Shown here piece by piece: positions 8,653 to 17,415 of a DNA stretch of 64,000 nt. The notes under the pieces are model-generated. The model made no database searches and was not told the origin of the DNA. It worked only from the letters and a program-made list of their open reading frames with translations. Every line of letters starts with the position of its first letter. Position 1 is the stretch's first letter. Source of the DNA: Chryseobacterium sp. SSA4.19 (GTDB taxonomy: Bacteria > Bacteroidota > Bacteroidia > Flavobacteriales > Weeksellaceae); assembly GCF_022601875.1 (NCBI RefSeq), contig NZ_JAKVIP010000007.1, positions 104,157 through 168,156 on the forward strand, in the 5' to 3' direction. The position numbers and the translations under genes are program-made.

Positions 8653-9252
8653 TTATTCTTGGTTTTCTATTTCCTGATAGACGGTTCGGGTTCTGAAAAA
8701 CGCCCCGAAAAACAATGACAAAACTACGTAAAATATAAGAATTGCTGCAAAATATCCTGAAAAATGACTGGCGGTAAGCATATCTTTTCCTTTCACTGCT
8801 TCCGGAGAAAAGCTGGGCAGCCTTTCTTTGTATTTCTGGTCCAGTTCGTCAATATCTTTCTGGTGTTTTAAAATTTTTCTCGCAGAGGCATATTCTTTAT
8901 CCAGTTCTGCTTTCTGTCTGGTTACATACTGATAATTCAGCAGTTTTTTTGCATCGGTATCTACAAAATTAAGATAGGCATAAATGCTCAAAATGGAAAG
9001 TACCCCACCGATAAACATCGGAACAAAAGCTCTTTTGAAAGCATCTTTGAAACTGACGGTTCTATGATTATTCCAATAGGTTTTTACCGACCAGAAAGCG
9101 GCACCCGCATATAAAACGGGTAAAACAAAAGCATTGGCCTTCAGTGAGATGTCAAAATAGTTGACTCCTGAGAAAAAATAATATACTACAAAAAAAACAA
9201 TCATTGTAGCGATAAAAAGGATAATTCCTAGTGTTAATGGACTTTTTGTCAT
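8653..9252 (-). CDS. DUF4199 domain-containing membrane protein
   Basis: This 199-aa protein has four transmembrane segments: about 7-27, 38-58, 76-96 and 163-186. Between the third and fourth spans lies a charged, coiled-coil-prone loop (QKAELDKEYASARKILKHQK). The arrangement and the adjacent GT2 gene match DUF4199 proteins of Bacteroidetes, whose function is unknown. It is the first gene of the minus-strand operon 9252-6580. Confidence 0.75.
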   Translation of the reverse strand: MTKSPLTLGIILFIATMIVFFVVYYFFSGVNYFDISLKANAFVLPVLYAGAAFWSVKTYWNNHRTVSFKDAFKRAFVPMFIGGVLSILSIYAYLNFVDTDAKKLLNYQYVTRQKAELDKEYASARKILKHQKDIDELDQKYKERLPSFSPEAVKGKDMLTASHFSGYFAAILIFYVVLSLFFGAFFRTRTVYQEIENQE

Positions 9253-9371
9253 AATTAATTTTTTAGAAAAAGTTGAAAAATTATTCCGCTACATTTCAGC
9301 CTTTTAGCTTGATCACAGCGTTTTTTCACCTATTTTTCTTTCATAATATTTTTAAGTTTATAAAATATTCC

Positions 9372-9379
9372 TATCTTTG
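9372..9379 (+). promoter_or_regulatory. -7 box of the SRP RNA promoter
   Basis: TATCTTTG matches the Bacteroidetes -7 consensus TAnnTTTG and ends 5 nt before the first base of the SRP RNA. No clear TTTG -33 box is seen. Confidence 0.75.
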
Positions 9380-9383
9380 CAAC

Positions 9384-9476
9384 GGCAAGTCCTAAACAAC
9401 CAGCTCCTGAGAATCCTCCAGGGTGGGAACGCAGCAAAGGTAATCGGTCGTAGCGGTGTGATTTAGGTAGCTTGCC
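9384..9476 (+). ncRNA. ffs: Signal recognition particle RNA, small bacterial type (4.5S)
   Basis: The RNA is about 93 nt long with complementary ends: GGCAAG...CCTAAA at the 5' side and TTTAGG...CTTGCC at the 3' side. The apical helix contains CAGG-GTG-GGAA-CGC-AGCA. This is the diagnostic Ffh-binding core, with a GGAA tetraloop and the flanking asymmetric and symmetric loop bases. It is followed at once by an A then eight Ts, which would serve as the terminator tract. It binds Ffh to target membrane and secretory proteins. It is the only transcribed unit in the 9253-9585 gap. Confidence 0.92.
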
Positions 9477-9585
9477 ATTTTTTTTGTTTTAAACTGAAGT
9501 AAGGTAATCTGAGAATTATCTTTTTTTGTTTTTATACATTCCGTCATCATTTCAGTTTTCAAATTACCTTCCTTTAACTGTTTAT

Positions 9586-10272
9586 TTAAAATTCGAAAGT
9601 TTCACCAAGCTTAGGTAAAACGAGCTCAACATTTTTATCTGAGAAATGCTTCAGTGCATTTTCATGATTGATTTCAATTGCAGGGAATGTATCAAAATGA
9701 CATCCGATCACTTTTGGAGTCTTCAGTAATTCTGATGCTGCAAAAGCTGCTTTTCTCGCGCACATGGTATAATGGCTTCCAATAGGAAGAATCGAAAGAT
9801 CTAAGTTACCGTATAACTTTGGGAAAAGCTCCATATCTGCCATCACTCCGGTATCTCCTGCCATATACAAGTTTCTGCCTTCAGGAAGCCTAAAAATATA
9901 ACCTACGGGAACGCCTCCGTAGCTTCCGTCAGGAAACGAGCTGGTGTGGTGAGCAGGAACCATTGAAATTTTCAGGTCACCTAATTTTGCTGATCCGCCC
10001 AAGTTGACATCATCTTTATTTTTGGCATTTTTGAAGTAGGCACATATTTCGGGCTGGCCGATGATCGTGGCTTCAGGATGATGCCGTAAAACTTCCTCAA
10101 CGTCTGCAATATGGTCTCCATGTGCATGGGTCAGCAAAATATAATCTATTTTCTGAGCCGAAATATCAAATCCTGATTCTGTTTTTTTGTAGTTGTAAAA
10201 AGGGTCGCTTAAAATTGTTTTGTCTTTGTAGGTAAACAAAAAACAGTTTTGTCCTAAGTATTGTATTTTCAT
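9586..10272 (-). CDS. UPF0173 metal-dependent hydrolase (metallo-beta-lactamase fold)
   Basis: In this 228-aa protein the metal-binding motif THAHGDH (His49, His51, Asp53, His54) follows the fold's first strands (MKIQYLGQNCFLFTYKDKTI). Further ligands are in PAHHTSSFP, MAGDTGVM and GCHFDTFP. This is the YtkL/UPF0173 arrangement. The substrate is unknown; a phosphodiesterase or lactonase activity would be typical of the fold. It is the last gene of a minus-strand run from menA. Confidence 0.9.
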   Translation of the reverse strand: MKIQYLGQNCFLFTYKDKTILSDPFYNYKKTESGFDISAQKIDYILLTHAHGDHIADVEEVLRHHPEATIIGQPEICAYFKNAKNKDDVNLGGSAKLGDLKISMVPAHHTSSFPDGSYGGVPVGYIFRLPEGRNLYMAGDTGVMADMELFPKLYGNLDLSILPIGSHYTMCARKAAFAASELLKTPKVIGCHFDTFPAIEINHENALKHFSDKNVELVLPKLGETFEF

Positions 10273-10283
10273 TTAGTTAAATT

Positions 10284-10562
10284 TTATAAAGAAATATAAA
10301 GTAGAAATAATATTAGAATTGAGTTAGTGGAGTTTAGAAAAAATAGTAATTTATTATTATATTGTTTTCCTAAAATAACAATTAATGAAGGAATTATTCC
10401 TAAGTTTATAATTAAATAAAATGGAAGAACCAAATATCCAAATCCCATTGGTCCTCCATCTTTCTCAATTAACGTTATTGTTTTAGAAATAAAATAAATG
10501 TTAGAAAGCAGAATCAATATGGAAAAAAGAATATTTAAATGCTTTAATTTGTAATTGATCAT
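10284..10562 (-). CDS. Hypothetical small membrane protein
   Basis: This 92-aa protein has three hydrophobic stretches (about 8-28, 38-64 and 70-90). It overlaps the stop of menA by 4 bp, so it is translationally coupled to it. It is not recognised as a family, and a role in menaquinone metabolism would be only guilt by position. Confidence 0.6.
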   Translation of the reverse strand: MINYKLKHLNILFSILILLSNIYFISKTITLIEKDGGPMGFGYLVLPFYLIINLGIIPSLIVILGKQYNNKLLFFLNSTNSILILFLLYISL

Positions 10563-11488
10563 CCAAAATAATTAAGTCCGAAAGCTGTAAGAACGGCCAT
10601 CATAAAAGTTATAATTCCAACCTGCTTTAAAAACGGATCAAGTTCCCTTGGGTTTTTTACTGCCATAATCTGTCTTCTTAATTTCATTAACGGAAGCAGT
10701 AAAATCATAACAATGAATACATAATAGTTCTGCGTCTGAAAGAATCCGTTTACTCCGAAAAAAACCAGCATTAAAATCAAAGGAAGCTGCAACAGAACCA
10801 TTTCGTAGATCATGGCATTCTTAAAGCCTATTCTCAGTGCAAAGCTGTTTTTGCCTGATAACCTGTCGCTTTCAATATCTCTCATATTGTTTAAGTTCAG
10901 CACGGCCATACTCATCATACCGACAGCAGTTCCCGGCAGCAGCATGTCCCAGCTGAACGATTTTGTAAATAAGAAATAGCTTCCGCAAACCGAAACCAGT
11001 CCGAAAAAGATAAAAACAAACACATCGCCTAATCCCATATATCCGTAAGGTTTTTTCCCGATCGTATAGCCGATTGCCGCTAAAATACTTGCTACTCCTA
11101 ATCCGATGAAAATATAAAATTCATTCATATATTCAGGAATAAAAGCCACGTATAAAAGACCTACAGTTGCAGCAAAAGATAAAACTGATAAGATAATTAC
11201 CGCATTCTTCATTTGTTTCGCCGTAATTTTTCCGGACGCAACTGCTCTTGCTTCTGCCTCCATTACCCTTTTTGCATCGGTTCCCTTAACGCCGTCTCCA
11301 TAATCGTTTGCATAATTCGATAAAATCTGGTATAGTAATGTAACTAAAAGTGCCAATGCAAAAATTCTCCAGTCCCAGATTCCTCCTTCGTCGTACAATT
11401 TCCATCTTGCAATGAAAGAACCCATGATAATTCCGCTTAGGGAAAGCGGCAATGTTCTAAGCCTTGCGGCTTTTATCCAATCTGACAT
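10559..11488 (-). CDS. menA: 1,4-dihydroxy-2-naphthoate polyprenyltransferase
   Basis: This 309-aa integral membrane UbiA-superfamily enzyme prenylates DHNA to demethylmenaquinone. The Asp-rich Mg-diphosphate motif is NYANDYGDGVKGTDA (58-72), and the second motif NNMRDIESDRLSGK appears near residue 200. Eight to nine hydrophobic segments are present. menB lies 92 bp upstream on the same strand, matching a menaquinone-based respiratory chain. Confidence 0.95.
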   Translation of the reverse strand: MSDWIKAARLRTLPLSLSGIIMGSFIARWKLYDEGGIWDWRIFALALLVTLLYQILSNYANDYGDGVKGTDAKRVMEAEARAVASGKITAKQMKNAVIILSVLSFAATVGLLYVAFIPEYMNEFYIFIGLGVASILAAIGYTIGKKPYGYMGLGDVFVFIFFGLVSVCGSYFLFTKSFSWDMLLPGTAVGMMSMAVLNLNNMRDIESDRLSGKNSFALRIGFKNAMIYEMVLLQLPLILMLVFFGVNGFFQTQNYYVFIVMILLLPLMKLRRQIMAVKNPRELDPFLKQVGIITFMMAVLTAFGLNYFG

Positions 11489-11580
11489 AATATTTAGATA
11501 TTGGAAATTAGAATTTAGAAACCAGATTTAAACTGCATAAGTCTAATTTCTGGTTTCTAACTACTATTTTCTTATTTATG

Positions 11581-12417
11581 TTAAGAGATCCACTGATCTT
11601 TTCCGAAATCAGGTTTTCTTTTTTCCAGGAATGCATTCCTTCCTTCCTGAGCTTCTTCCGTCATATAGGCAAGACGTGTTGCTTCTCCAGCAAAAACCTG
11701 CTGCCCAACCATTCCGTCGTCTGTAAGGTTCATGGCGAATTTCAACATCCTGATCGATGTCGGGGATTTCGCTAAGATCTCCTGTGCCCATTCGTAAGCA
11801 GTATCTTCCAGTTCGGCATGAGGAATTACGGCATTGACCATTCCCATTTCCAAAGCTTCCTGAGCGGAATAGTTTCTTCCTAAAAAGAAAATTTCACGGG
11901 CTTTTTTCTGTCCGACCATTTTGGCCAGATACGCTGAACCATAACCACCGTCAAAGCTGGTAACATCTGCATCCGTCTGTTTGAAGATCGCATGCTCCTT
12001 ACTTGCTAACGTAAGGTCACATACCACATGGAGCGAGTGTCCTCCTCCAACGGCCCATCCCGGAACCACTGCAATAACTACTTTTGGCATAAAACGGATC
12101 AGACGCTGGACTTCCAGAATATTCAGGCGGTGTCTTCCGTCTTCACCCACGTAGCCCTGATGCCCTCTTGCTTTCTGGTCCCCGCCGCTGCAAAAAGCCC
12201 AGCCTCCGTCTTTAGGACTCGGGCCTTCCCCTGAAAGAAGAACAACTCCTATAGAAGGGTCTTCTGAAGCATCGTAGAAAGCATCGTATAATTCTGAAGT
12301 TGTTTTGGGTCTGAAAGCGTTGCGAATTTCCGGTCTGTTGAAAGCTATTCTCGCTACACCATTGCATTTTTTATAGGTAATGTCCTGGTATTCCCTGACG
12401 GTTTTCCACTCGATCAT
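11581..12417 (-). CDS. menB: 1,4-dihydroxy-2-naphthoyl-CoA synthase
   Basis: This crotonase-fold enzyme cyclises o-succinylbenzoyl-CoA to DHNA-CoA in menaquinone synthesis. ATG 12415-12417 (278 aa, MIEWKTVREYQDITYKK) is chosen over a start 36 bp further up, because a TATCTTTG -7 box lies between the two. Oxyanion-hole and active-site segments are visible: LSGEGPSPKDGGWAFCSGGDQ, VPGWAVGGGHSLHVVCDLTL and DVTSFDGGYGSAYLA. The C-terminal LEKRKPDF is conserved in MenB. Confidence 0.96.
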   Translation of the reverse strand: MIEWKTVREYQDITYKKCNGVARIAFNRPEIRNAFRPKTTSELYDAFYDASEDPSIGVVLLSGEGPSPKDGGWAFCSGGDQKARGHQGYVGEDGRHRLNILEVQRLIRFMPKVVIAVVPGWAVGGGHSLHVVCDLTLASKEHAIFKQTDADVTSFDGGYGSAYLAKMVGQKKAREIFFLGRNYSAQEALEMGMVNAVIPHAELEDTAYEWAQEILAKSPTSIRMLKFAMNLTDDGMVGQQVFAGEATRLAYMTEEAQEGRNAFLEKRKPDFGKDQWIS

Positions 12418-12434
12418 GTTGTAAAAATTTTTCC

Positions 12435-12442
12435 CAAAGATA
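12435..12442 (-). promoter_or_regulatory. -7 box of the menB promoter
   Basis: On the minus strand the bases read TATCTTTG, 18 nt upstream of the menB ATG. This fixes the start codon at 12417, since the longer frame would begin upstream of the box. No clear -33 TTTG at 19 bp. Confidence 0.6.
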
Positions 12443-12617
12443 CGGAATTGCAAAGAATTTTAAGGTTCATTTTTACTGATAATAAATAAGAAATCAAGAT
12501 GAATATTCAGATCGAAATATTTTATTTCTCGTCAATTTTATTTTGGACAGATCCTTAAAGTAATAATGTAAATCAGGGATGAAAATATGACTTCCTGTAA
12601 AACTGAAGACATAAAAA

Positions 12618-12641
12618 AACCGGAACAAAAATGTCCCGGTT
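12618..12641 (-). terminator. Rho-independent terminator of the TPR gene
   Basis: A stem AACCGGGACA/TGTTCCGGTT (one G-U pair) with a 4-nt loop is followed on the minus strand by a run of Ts. It lies 22 bp past the stop at 12664. Confidence 0.85.
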
Positions 12642-12663
12642 CCTATATAAATTTCTGAAAGAA

Positions 12664-13698
12664 TTATTTTGGCTGCTTAGCAAGAAGTTCAGCTTCTTTA
12701 GCTTTCATTTCATTATACTTAGCTGTATTTTTTGTCGTGTTATAAATATCTTTCAATACCTGAACACTGTTAATATCAGAAGGCATAGCCTGATACCATT
12801 TTTCAGCATAAGGAGTCGCTTTCATAAACCTCTCCTTTCTGGCTTCAATTAATTTTGTAGCGTCATCCGGCTTGGTTTTTCTCAAAGCATTAATATCAGT
12901 GACTGCTTTTTCATCATCTCCGATTACTGTATATACCAAATTCTGGTATGCATTGGCGAAATCACCTTTAAGCTCAATAGCTTTTTGGAAAGAAGCAATA
13001 GCCTCAGCTGCTGTTTCAGGATTTTTAGACTGTAAAACTCCTAAATTATACCAGTTTGTCGCATCATTAGGATTTTTGGCTAACTGCTCTTTTAAATTCG
13101 TCATGAATTTATCTGTGTTTCCTGAAGCATATAGCGCAGATCCCTGGTATTCTTTCAGTTTAGTACTGTTCGGAAACTTTGCCAGTCCTTTTTCAATGAT
13201 TGCTAATGCTTCGTCATTTTTCTTGGCATTTAACAGTAAAGTAGACAAGGTCTCATACAAATCGGCTTCCACACTTGGAGACTGTTCTGTTTTGAAATCA
13301 GAATAATCTTTAGAAGAAGTCTTTTTTAAAAGCTCCCAGGTTGCTTTATCATAACTTTTTACTTCTCCTGTTTTGGTTTCTTTTGCAGTATACGTTGTTT
13401 CAACACCCGTATACCCTGAATTGATTAAATCTGTATATATTTTAATTGCCTGCTCAATGTTGTTAGCCAAAGCATAATTAAGACCTGAGTAATACATATA
13501 TACTTTATTATCCTGGCCGCTTGTTTTCAGCAAGTTGTAAACTTCCATAAACTTAGGAGCCGCAACCGCATAGTTTTTTGCGTTGTATGCATCCATTGCT
13601 GCTTTATTAGCTTCCTGTAGCTTAGCATTTGCATCATCTTTCTGCGCGAAAGCGAGAGAAGACGCTATGATAGCCATACCTAAAATTAGCTTTTTCAT
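12664..13698 (-). CDS. Secreted tetratricopeptide-repeat protein
   Basis: This 344-aa protein has signal peptide MKKLILGMAIIASSLAFAQ and is predicted to be periplasmic or surface-associated. At least four TPR-like helix pairs are visible: AYNAKNYAVAAPKFMEVYNL (about 37-56), YETLSTLLLNAKKNDEALAI, TNWYNLGVLQSKNPETAAEA and the following AYQNLVYTVIGDDEKAV. The family gives protein-protein scaffolds, and the partner is unknown. It is a single gene between gyrA and a strong terminator, possibly cotranscribed with gyrA (28-bp gap). Confidence 0.82.
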   Translation of the reverse strand: MKKLILGMAIIASSLAFAQKDDANAKLQEANKAAMDAYNAKNYAVAAPKFMEVYNLLKTSGQDNKVYMYYSGLNYALANNIEQAIKIYTDLINSGYTGVETTYTAKETKTGEVKSYDKATWELLKKTSSKDYSDFKTEQSPSVEADLYETLSTLLLNAKKNDEALAIIEKGLAKFPNSTKLKEYQGSALYASGNTDKFMTNLKEQLAKNPNDATNWYNLGVLQSKNPETAAEAIASFQKAIELKGDFANAYQNLVYTVIGDDEKAVTDINALRKTKPDDATKLIEARKERFMKATPYAEKWYQAMPSDINSVQVLKDIYNTTKNTAKYNEMKAKEAELLAKQPK

Positions 13699-13726
13699 AA
13701 TACTATTTTATATTGATTGTACACAA

Positions 13727-16309
13727 TTATTCTGCGGAATCGGAATTCTCACTTCCTTCTTCCTGATCTTGGTTTTCTATCTGAGGCGCTTCTTCCGTAC
13801 TGTTTTCAGAATTGTCTGTTACAGCTTCTGCTCCTTCTTCAATAACCTCTTCTACCTCTTTATCCATTTCTACTTTTGCAATTGCTGCAATTTCGTCATT
13901 CTTCTTAAGGTTGATCATTTTTACCCCTTGGGTATTTCTGCCCATTACCCTCATTTCATCCATATTCATACGGATAGCGACTCCTGACTTATTAATGATC
14001 ATCAGTCCGTCTTCATCCGTCACATTCTGGATTGCGATCAGGCTTCCTGTTTTTTCAGTAATGTTCAGGGTAATTACTCCTTTTCCTCCTCTGTTGGTTT
14101 CCCTGTAATCCAGAACGGCAGTTCTTTTACCATATCCTTTTTCAGATACTACAAGAACGGTTTCGTTTTCAAGATCATTAACCACAATCATCCCGATGGC
14201 TTCATCATTATCTTCCATGCTGATCCCCCGAACCCCGATGGATCCTCTTCCTACTTCCCTAACTTTTTCTTCAGGGAAACGGATACATTTGCCGTTTTTG
14301 GTAGCGATCATGATCTGAGAGGTTCCGTTCGTTAAATACGCACCTAATAACTGATCATTATCTCTGATTTCAATGGCATTAACCCCATTTATCCTCGGTC
14401 TAGAATACGCTTCCAGAGAGGTTTTCTTAATGGTTCCGTTTTTAGTAACCATCACTACACTCATCTGATTAACATATTCAGAATCTTTCAGATTATTGGT
14501 TCTAATGTAAGCTTTAATCTTATCATCAGGCTCAATATTAATCAGGTTTTGTACAGCTCTTCCTTTTGAGGTTTTGGATCCTTCAGGAATTTCAAATACC
14601 CTAAGCCAGTAACATCTTCCTTTTTCGGTAAAGAACAGCATGTACTGGTGGTTGGTTGCGGAAACGATATATTCCAAGAAATCTTCATCTCTCGTAGTGG
14701 CTGCTCTGTTTCCAACACCACCTCTGCTTTGGATTTTATATTCTGAAAGCAAAGTCCTTTTAATATATCCTGCGTGTGAAATCGTAAGAACTACGGATTC
14801 ATTCGGGATAATGTCTTCAATTGACATTTCACCACCTGAATAATCGATCTCAGTTCTTCTTTCGTCACCGTATTTATCTCTTACTTCAATTAATTCATCC
14901 TTGATGATCTGGAACCTTCTTGGCTCATTGGCTAAAATATCTTCCAGATCAGCAATCTCTTTCATAATGGCATCATACTCGTCACGGATCTTATCAAGTT
15001 CCATTCCTGTAAGACGGGCAAGACGCAGATCCAGAATAGCCTGAGCCTGAATATCAGAAAGATCAAATTCTGTAATCAATCCTTCTTTTGCCGCTTGTGG
15101 ATTAGCGCTGTGACGGATAATTGCGATTGCTTTATCCAGAGAATCCTGGGTACCGATCACTTTCATGAAGCCTTCCAGGATATGCGCTCTTTCTTTCGCT
15201 TTTCTAAGTTCGTACTCCGTTCTTCTGACAATCACCTCATGTCTGTGCTCCACAAAATGGAGGATGATGTCTTTGAGGTTCAGCTGCTCCGGTCTCCCGT
15301 GTACAAGCGCAATATTGTTGACACTGAAAGACGTCTGAAGAGAAGTATATTTGTATAATAAGTTTAAGACAACATTTGGAATTGCATCATTCTTCAGTTC
15401 ATAAACAATACGGAGTCCTCTTCTGTCAGATTCATCCCTGATTTCATAGATGCCCGGAATCTTATCATCCTTTACCAGCTCGGCAGTCCTTGCGATCATT
15501 TCAGCCTTATTCACCTGATAAGGGATTTCGTTGATGATGATGGCATTTCGGTTTCCGATTTCCTCGAAAGCCACTTTAGCTCTCAGGACAACCCTTCCTC
15601 TTCCGGTATGGAATGCATCTCTTACGCCGTCATATCCATAAATGATACCGCCTGTCGGGAAGTCAGGGGCAATGATATGCTGCATCAGCTCGTCAATTTC
15701 AATATCACGGTTGTCGATATAGGCACAAATTGCATTGACTGCTTCCGTTAAATTATGAGGAGCCATATTGGTAGCCATTCCTACCGCAATCCCTGAAGTT
15801 CCGTTTACCAGTAAGTTAGGTATTTTTGAAGGCATTACCGTCGGTTCCTGTAAACTGTCGTCGAAGTTATTCTGAAAATCCACCGTTTCTTTATCCAGGT
15901 CTGAAAGAATTTCATCAGAAATCTTTTTCAGCCTTGCTTCGGTGTAACGCATGGCTGCAGGCGGATCGCCGTCCATTGACCCGAAGTTACCCTGACCGTC
16001 TACCTGCGGATACCGCAGACTCCAGTCCTGGGCCATTCTTACCATTGCATCATAAACGGAGGAGTCTCCGTGCGGGTGATATTTACCCAAAACATCCCCT
16101 ACAATTCTTGCGGATTTTAAATATTTCCTATTAGAAAAAACCCCTAATCCATACATACCGTAAAGTACTCTTCTATGAACAGGTTTTAAGCCGTCTCTTA
16201 CATCCGGTAACGCTCTTGATACGATAACCGACATCGAATAATCAATGTAAGACGACTTCATTTCATCAACAATGTTGATAGGAATCAGTCTTTCTCCTTC
16301 TTTTTGCAT
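13727..16309 (-). CDS. gyrA: DNA gyrase subunit A
   Basis: This is the ATP-dependent type II topoisomerase subunit that cuts and rejoins DNA. The ATG at 16307-16309 is preferred; an in-frame TTG lies two codons earlier. With this start the catalytic tyrosine of AAMRYTEA is Tyr122 and the quinolone-determining residues are Ser83 and Asp87, identical to E. coli numbering and wild type. Beta-pinwheel repeats with GyrA-box-like segments fill the C-terminal third. The last 40 residues are an acidic tail ([12 protein letters not shown] and after), common in Flavobacteriia. Confidence 0.98.
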   Translation of the reverse strand: MQKEGERLIPINIVDEMKSSYIDYSMSVIVSRALPDVRDGLKPVHRRVLYGMYGLGVFSNRKYLKSARIVGDVLGKYHPHGDSSVYDAMVRMAQDWSLRYPQVDGQGNFGSMDGDPPAAMRYTEARLKKISDEILSDLDKETVDFQNNFDDSLQEPTVMPSKIPNLLVNGTSGIAVGMATNMAPHNLTEAVNAICAYIDNRDIEIDELMQHIIAPDFPTGGIIYGYDGVRDAFHTGRGRVVLRAKVAFEEIGNRNAIIINEIPYQVNKAEMIARTAELVKDDKIPGIYEIRDESDRRGLRIVYELKNDAIPNVVLNLLYKYTSLQTSFSVNNIALVHGRPEQLNLKDIILHFVEHRHEVIVRRTEYELRKAKERAHILEGFMKVIGTQDSLDKAIAIIRHSANPQAAKEGLITEFDLSDIQAQAILDLRLARLTGMELDKIRDEYDAIMKEIADLEDILANEPRRFQIIKDELIEVRDKYGDERRTEIDYSGGEMSIEDIIPNESVVLTISHAGYIKRTLLSEYKIQSRGGVGNRAATTRDEDFLEYIVSATNHQYMLFFTEKGRCYWLRVFEIPEGSKTSKGRAVQNLINIEPDDKIKAYIRTNNLKDSEYVNQMSVVMVTKNGTIKKTSLEAYSRPRINGVNAIEIRDNDQLLGAYLTNGTSQIMIATKNGKCIRFPEEKVREVGRGSIGVRGISMEDNDEAIGMIVVNDLENETVLVVSEKGYGKRTAVLDYRETNRGGKGVITLNITEKTGSLIAIQNVTDEDGLMIINKSGVAIRMNMDEMRVMGRNTQGVKMINLKKNDEIAAIAKVEMDKEVEEVIEEGAEAVTDNSENSTEEAPQIENQDQEEGSENSDSAE

Positions 16310-16456
16310 AAACAATTTTATTATAATGATAGTCAGACCCTTAGCTGCATGTCTGAAAATTATCTTTTTGCATTTTTTATTAACGTGCTAATTTACGAAA
16401 AATTTGCCGATTTTTGCGGTAAAATTTATCCATACAATCTTAAAAAATCATAAAAT

Positions 16457-16771
16457 ATGAGCCTGTTAAGTCTAACTTTTCACTGTACCAAAAATAATCT
16501 CGAGGAATGGGAAAACTATATGAATGATACCCTCGTTTTAATGACGGAAAACCTGATGGATGTTAATCAATATATCCTTTCTGAAGTGCACAGCGACTAT
16601 ATTGACGAAGGTAAAAATTACAATCTCCTTTTGATTTTTGAAAACGACGCTTTCAGGGAGGATTTTGTTAAAAGCGAACTGGAAAATATTGCGGAACGTA
16701 TAGAAATGAAATTCGGACAGGAAGTGATGATCTTTAATACTCTCCTGAATCCAAGGAAATCAAGAATGTAA
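16457..16771 (+). CDS. DUF4286 family protein
   Basis: This 104-aa cytosolic protein has no signal or membrane segment. The compact alpha/beta sequence (LLSLTFHCTKNNLEEWENYM, then NYNLLLIFENDAFREDFV) matches the small DUF4286 family of Bacteroidetes, which has a ferredoxin-like pattern and no known function. It is transcribed divergently from gyrA, and the strong hairpin 26 bp downstream ends its transcript. Confidence 0.78.
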   Translation: MSLLSLTFHCTKNNLEEWENYMNDTLVLMTENLMDVNQYILSEVHSDYIDEGKNYNLLLIFENDAFREDFVKSELENIAERIEMKFGQEVMIFNTLLNPRKSRM

Positions 16772-16796
16772 TTTTAAAAGTTATTTATAAAGCAAA

Positions 16797-16819
16797 AGCC
16801 CGGAAAACAGTTCCGGGCT
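16797..16819. terminator. Bidirectional rho-independent terminator
   Basis: The stem AGCCCGGA/TCCGGGCT encloses a 7-nt loop and is followed by TTTTT on the plus strand. On the minus strand AAAAGC precedes the stem, giving a T-run there too. It sits between the convergent DUF4286 and small lipoprotein genes. Confidence 0.9.
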
Positions 16820-16829
16820 TTTTAATGTT

Positions 16830-16946
16830 TTATCTTGCGTGATGCGGAGGTCTCGGCGGTCTTGGTGGTGCAGGCGGATGGTGTAAACATGAAGACAGCA
16901 CAGCAGCCATGGCAATAGCCATCATTAATTTAGATACATTTTTCAT
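16830..16946 (-). CDS. Tiny proline-rich lipoprotein (38 aa)
   Basis: ATG 16944-16946 to TAA 16830-16832 encodes MKNVSKLMMAIAMAAVLSSC, then a Pro/His/Arg tail (LHHPPAPPRPPRPPHHAR). The N-terminus is a textbook lipoprotein signal with lipobox LSSC (Cys20), so the mature peptide is only 19 residues on a lipid anchor. It ends 10 bp before a strong terminator. It shares an upstream element (16977-16992) with the next small lipoprotein. Function unknown; the tail could bind metal or nucleic acid, but this is speculation. Confidence 0.7.
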   Translation of the reverse strand: MKNVSKLMMAIAMAAVLSSCLHHPPAPPRPPRPPHHAR

Positions 16947-16976
16947 ACTTTATTTTTTGGAATTCAGAGTATACGT

Positions 16977-16992
16977 ATCAAGGCAAATGCCA
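16977..16992 (-). promoter_or_regulatory. Shared upstream element, copy 1
   Basis: The minus strand reads TGGCATTTGCCTTGAT, 31 nt upstream of the 38-aa lipoprotein start. A copy matching 14 of 16 bases lies before the neighbouring small lipoprotein (17298-17313). It recalls a sigma-54 -24/-12 element but lacks the -12 GC. Confidence 0.45.
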
Positions 16993-17043
16993 ATCGTATC
17001 GTTTGTGAAAAAAGTTATGGTATATATGTATTTATGATAATAA

Positions 17044-17065
17044 AAGCACTGAATAATCAGTGCTT
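17044..17065 (-). terminator. Rho-independent terminator of the His-rich lipoprotein gene
   Basis: A perfect 9-bp stem AAGCACTGA/TCAGTGCTT with an ATAA loop (plus-strand view) lies 6 bp after the stop codon. On the minus strand it is followed by TTTATTATC. Confidence 0.85.
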
Positions 17066-17070
17066 CTTAT

Positions 17071-17265
17071 CTATCTTCGATGATGTTCGTGCCCACGGCC
17101 TCTGTGTTTATGGTGTCCGTGACCATGTCCTCCTTTATCATGTCTGTATATTTTTTTTGCATGCCCGGGTGGCATTCCTCTTCTTCCGGGATGATCATGA
17201 ACCACACAAGATGTTAATAACAGGGATGCTGCTGCGATTCCGGCAGCTGTAAGTAATCCTTTCAT
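17071..17265 (-). CDS. Small histidine-rich lipoprotein
   Basis: ATG 17263-17265 is preferred to a GTG nine bases upstream. The 64-aa product begins MKGLLTAAGIAAASLLLTSC with lipobox LTSC. The mature part is very basic and His-rich (PPGHAKKIYRHDKGGHGHGH, then HKHRGRGHEHHRR). Similar Flavobacteriia proteins with a PPGHAKK motif are sometimes annotated as putative quinol oxidase subunit 4, but nothing here supports that activity. Metal binding is plausible from the His density. It is related in layout to the 38-aa lipoprotein beside it. Confidence 0.72.
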   Translation of the reverse strand: MKGLLTAAGIAAASLLLTSCVVHDHPGRRGMPPGHAKKIYRHDKGGHGHGHHKHRGRGHEHHRR

Positions 17266-17297
17266 TTTCTCCACTTTTCAAATTTCGCGGGTAAAGC

Positions 17298-17313
17298 ATC
17301 AAGGATAATGCCA
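17298..17313 (-). promoter_or_regulatory. Shared upstream element, copy 2
   Basis: The minus strand reads TGGCATTATCCTTGAT, 33 nt upstream of the ATG at 17265. It matches the element before the 38-aa lipoprotein at 14 of 16 positions and at nearly the same distance. Confidence 0.45.
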
Positions 17314-17415
17314 GGCAAGTGAAAAAATCTTTCCGGTCCGTAGGCGGTAATGATGATATCAGAATAGCAAACTGTTTCCTTATTCTTTAGTTATAGTGTA
17401 ACCGTTAGTAAAGTT

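Noticed and set aside
9384..9476. tmRNA or 6S RNA
   Set aside because: The GGAA tetraloop with CAGG/AGCA flanks is specific to SRP RNA, and the length is too short for the others.
12418..12453. Longer start for menB
   Set aside because: A TATCTTTG -7 box lies within the extension, and the extra residues are absent from MenB proteins.
16977..17313. Confident sigma-54 promoters
   Set aside because: The -12 GC is missing in both copies; kept only as a shared element.
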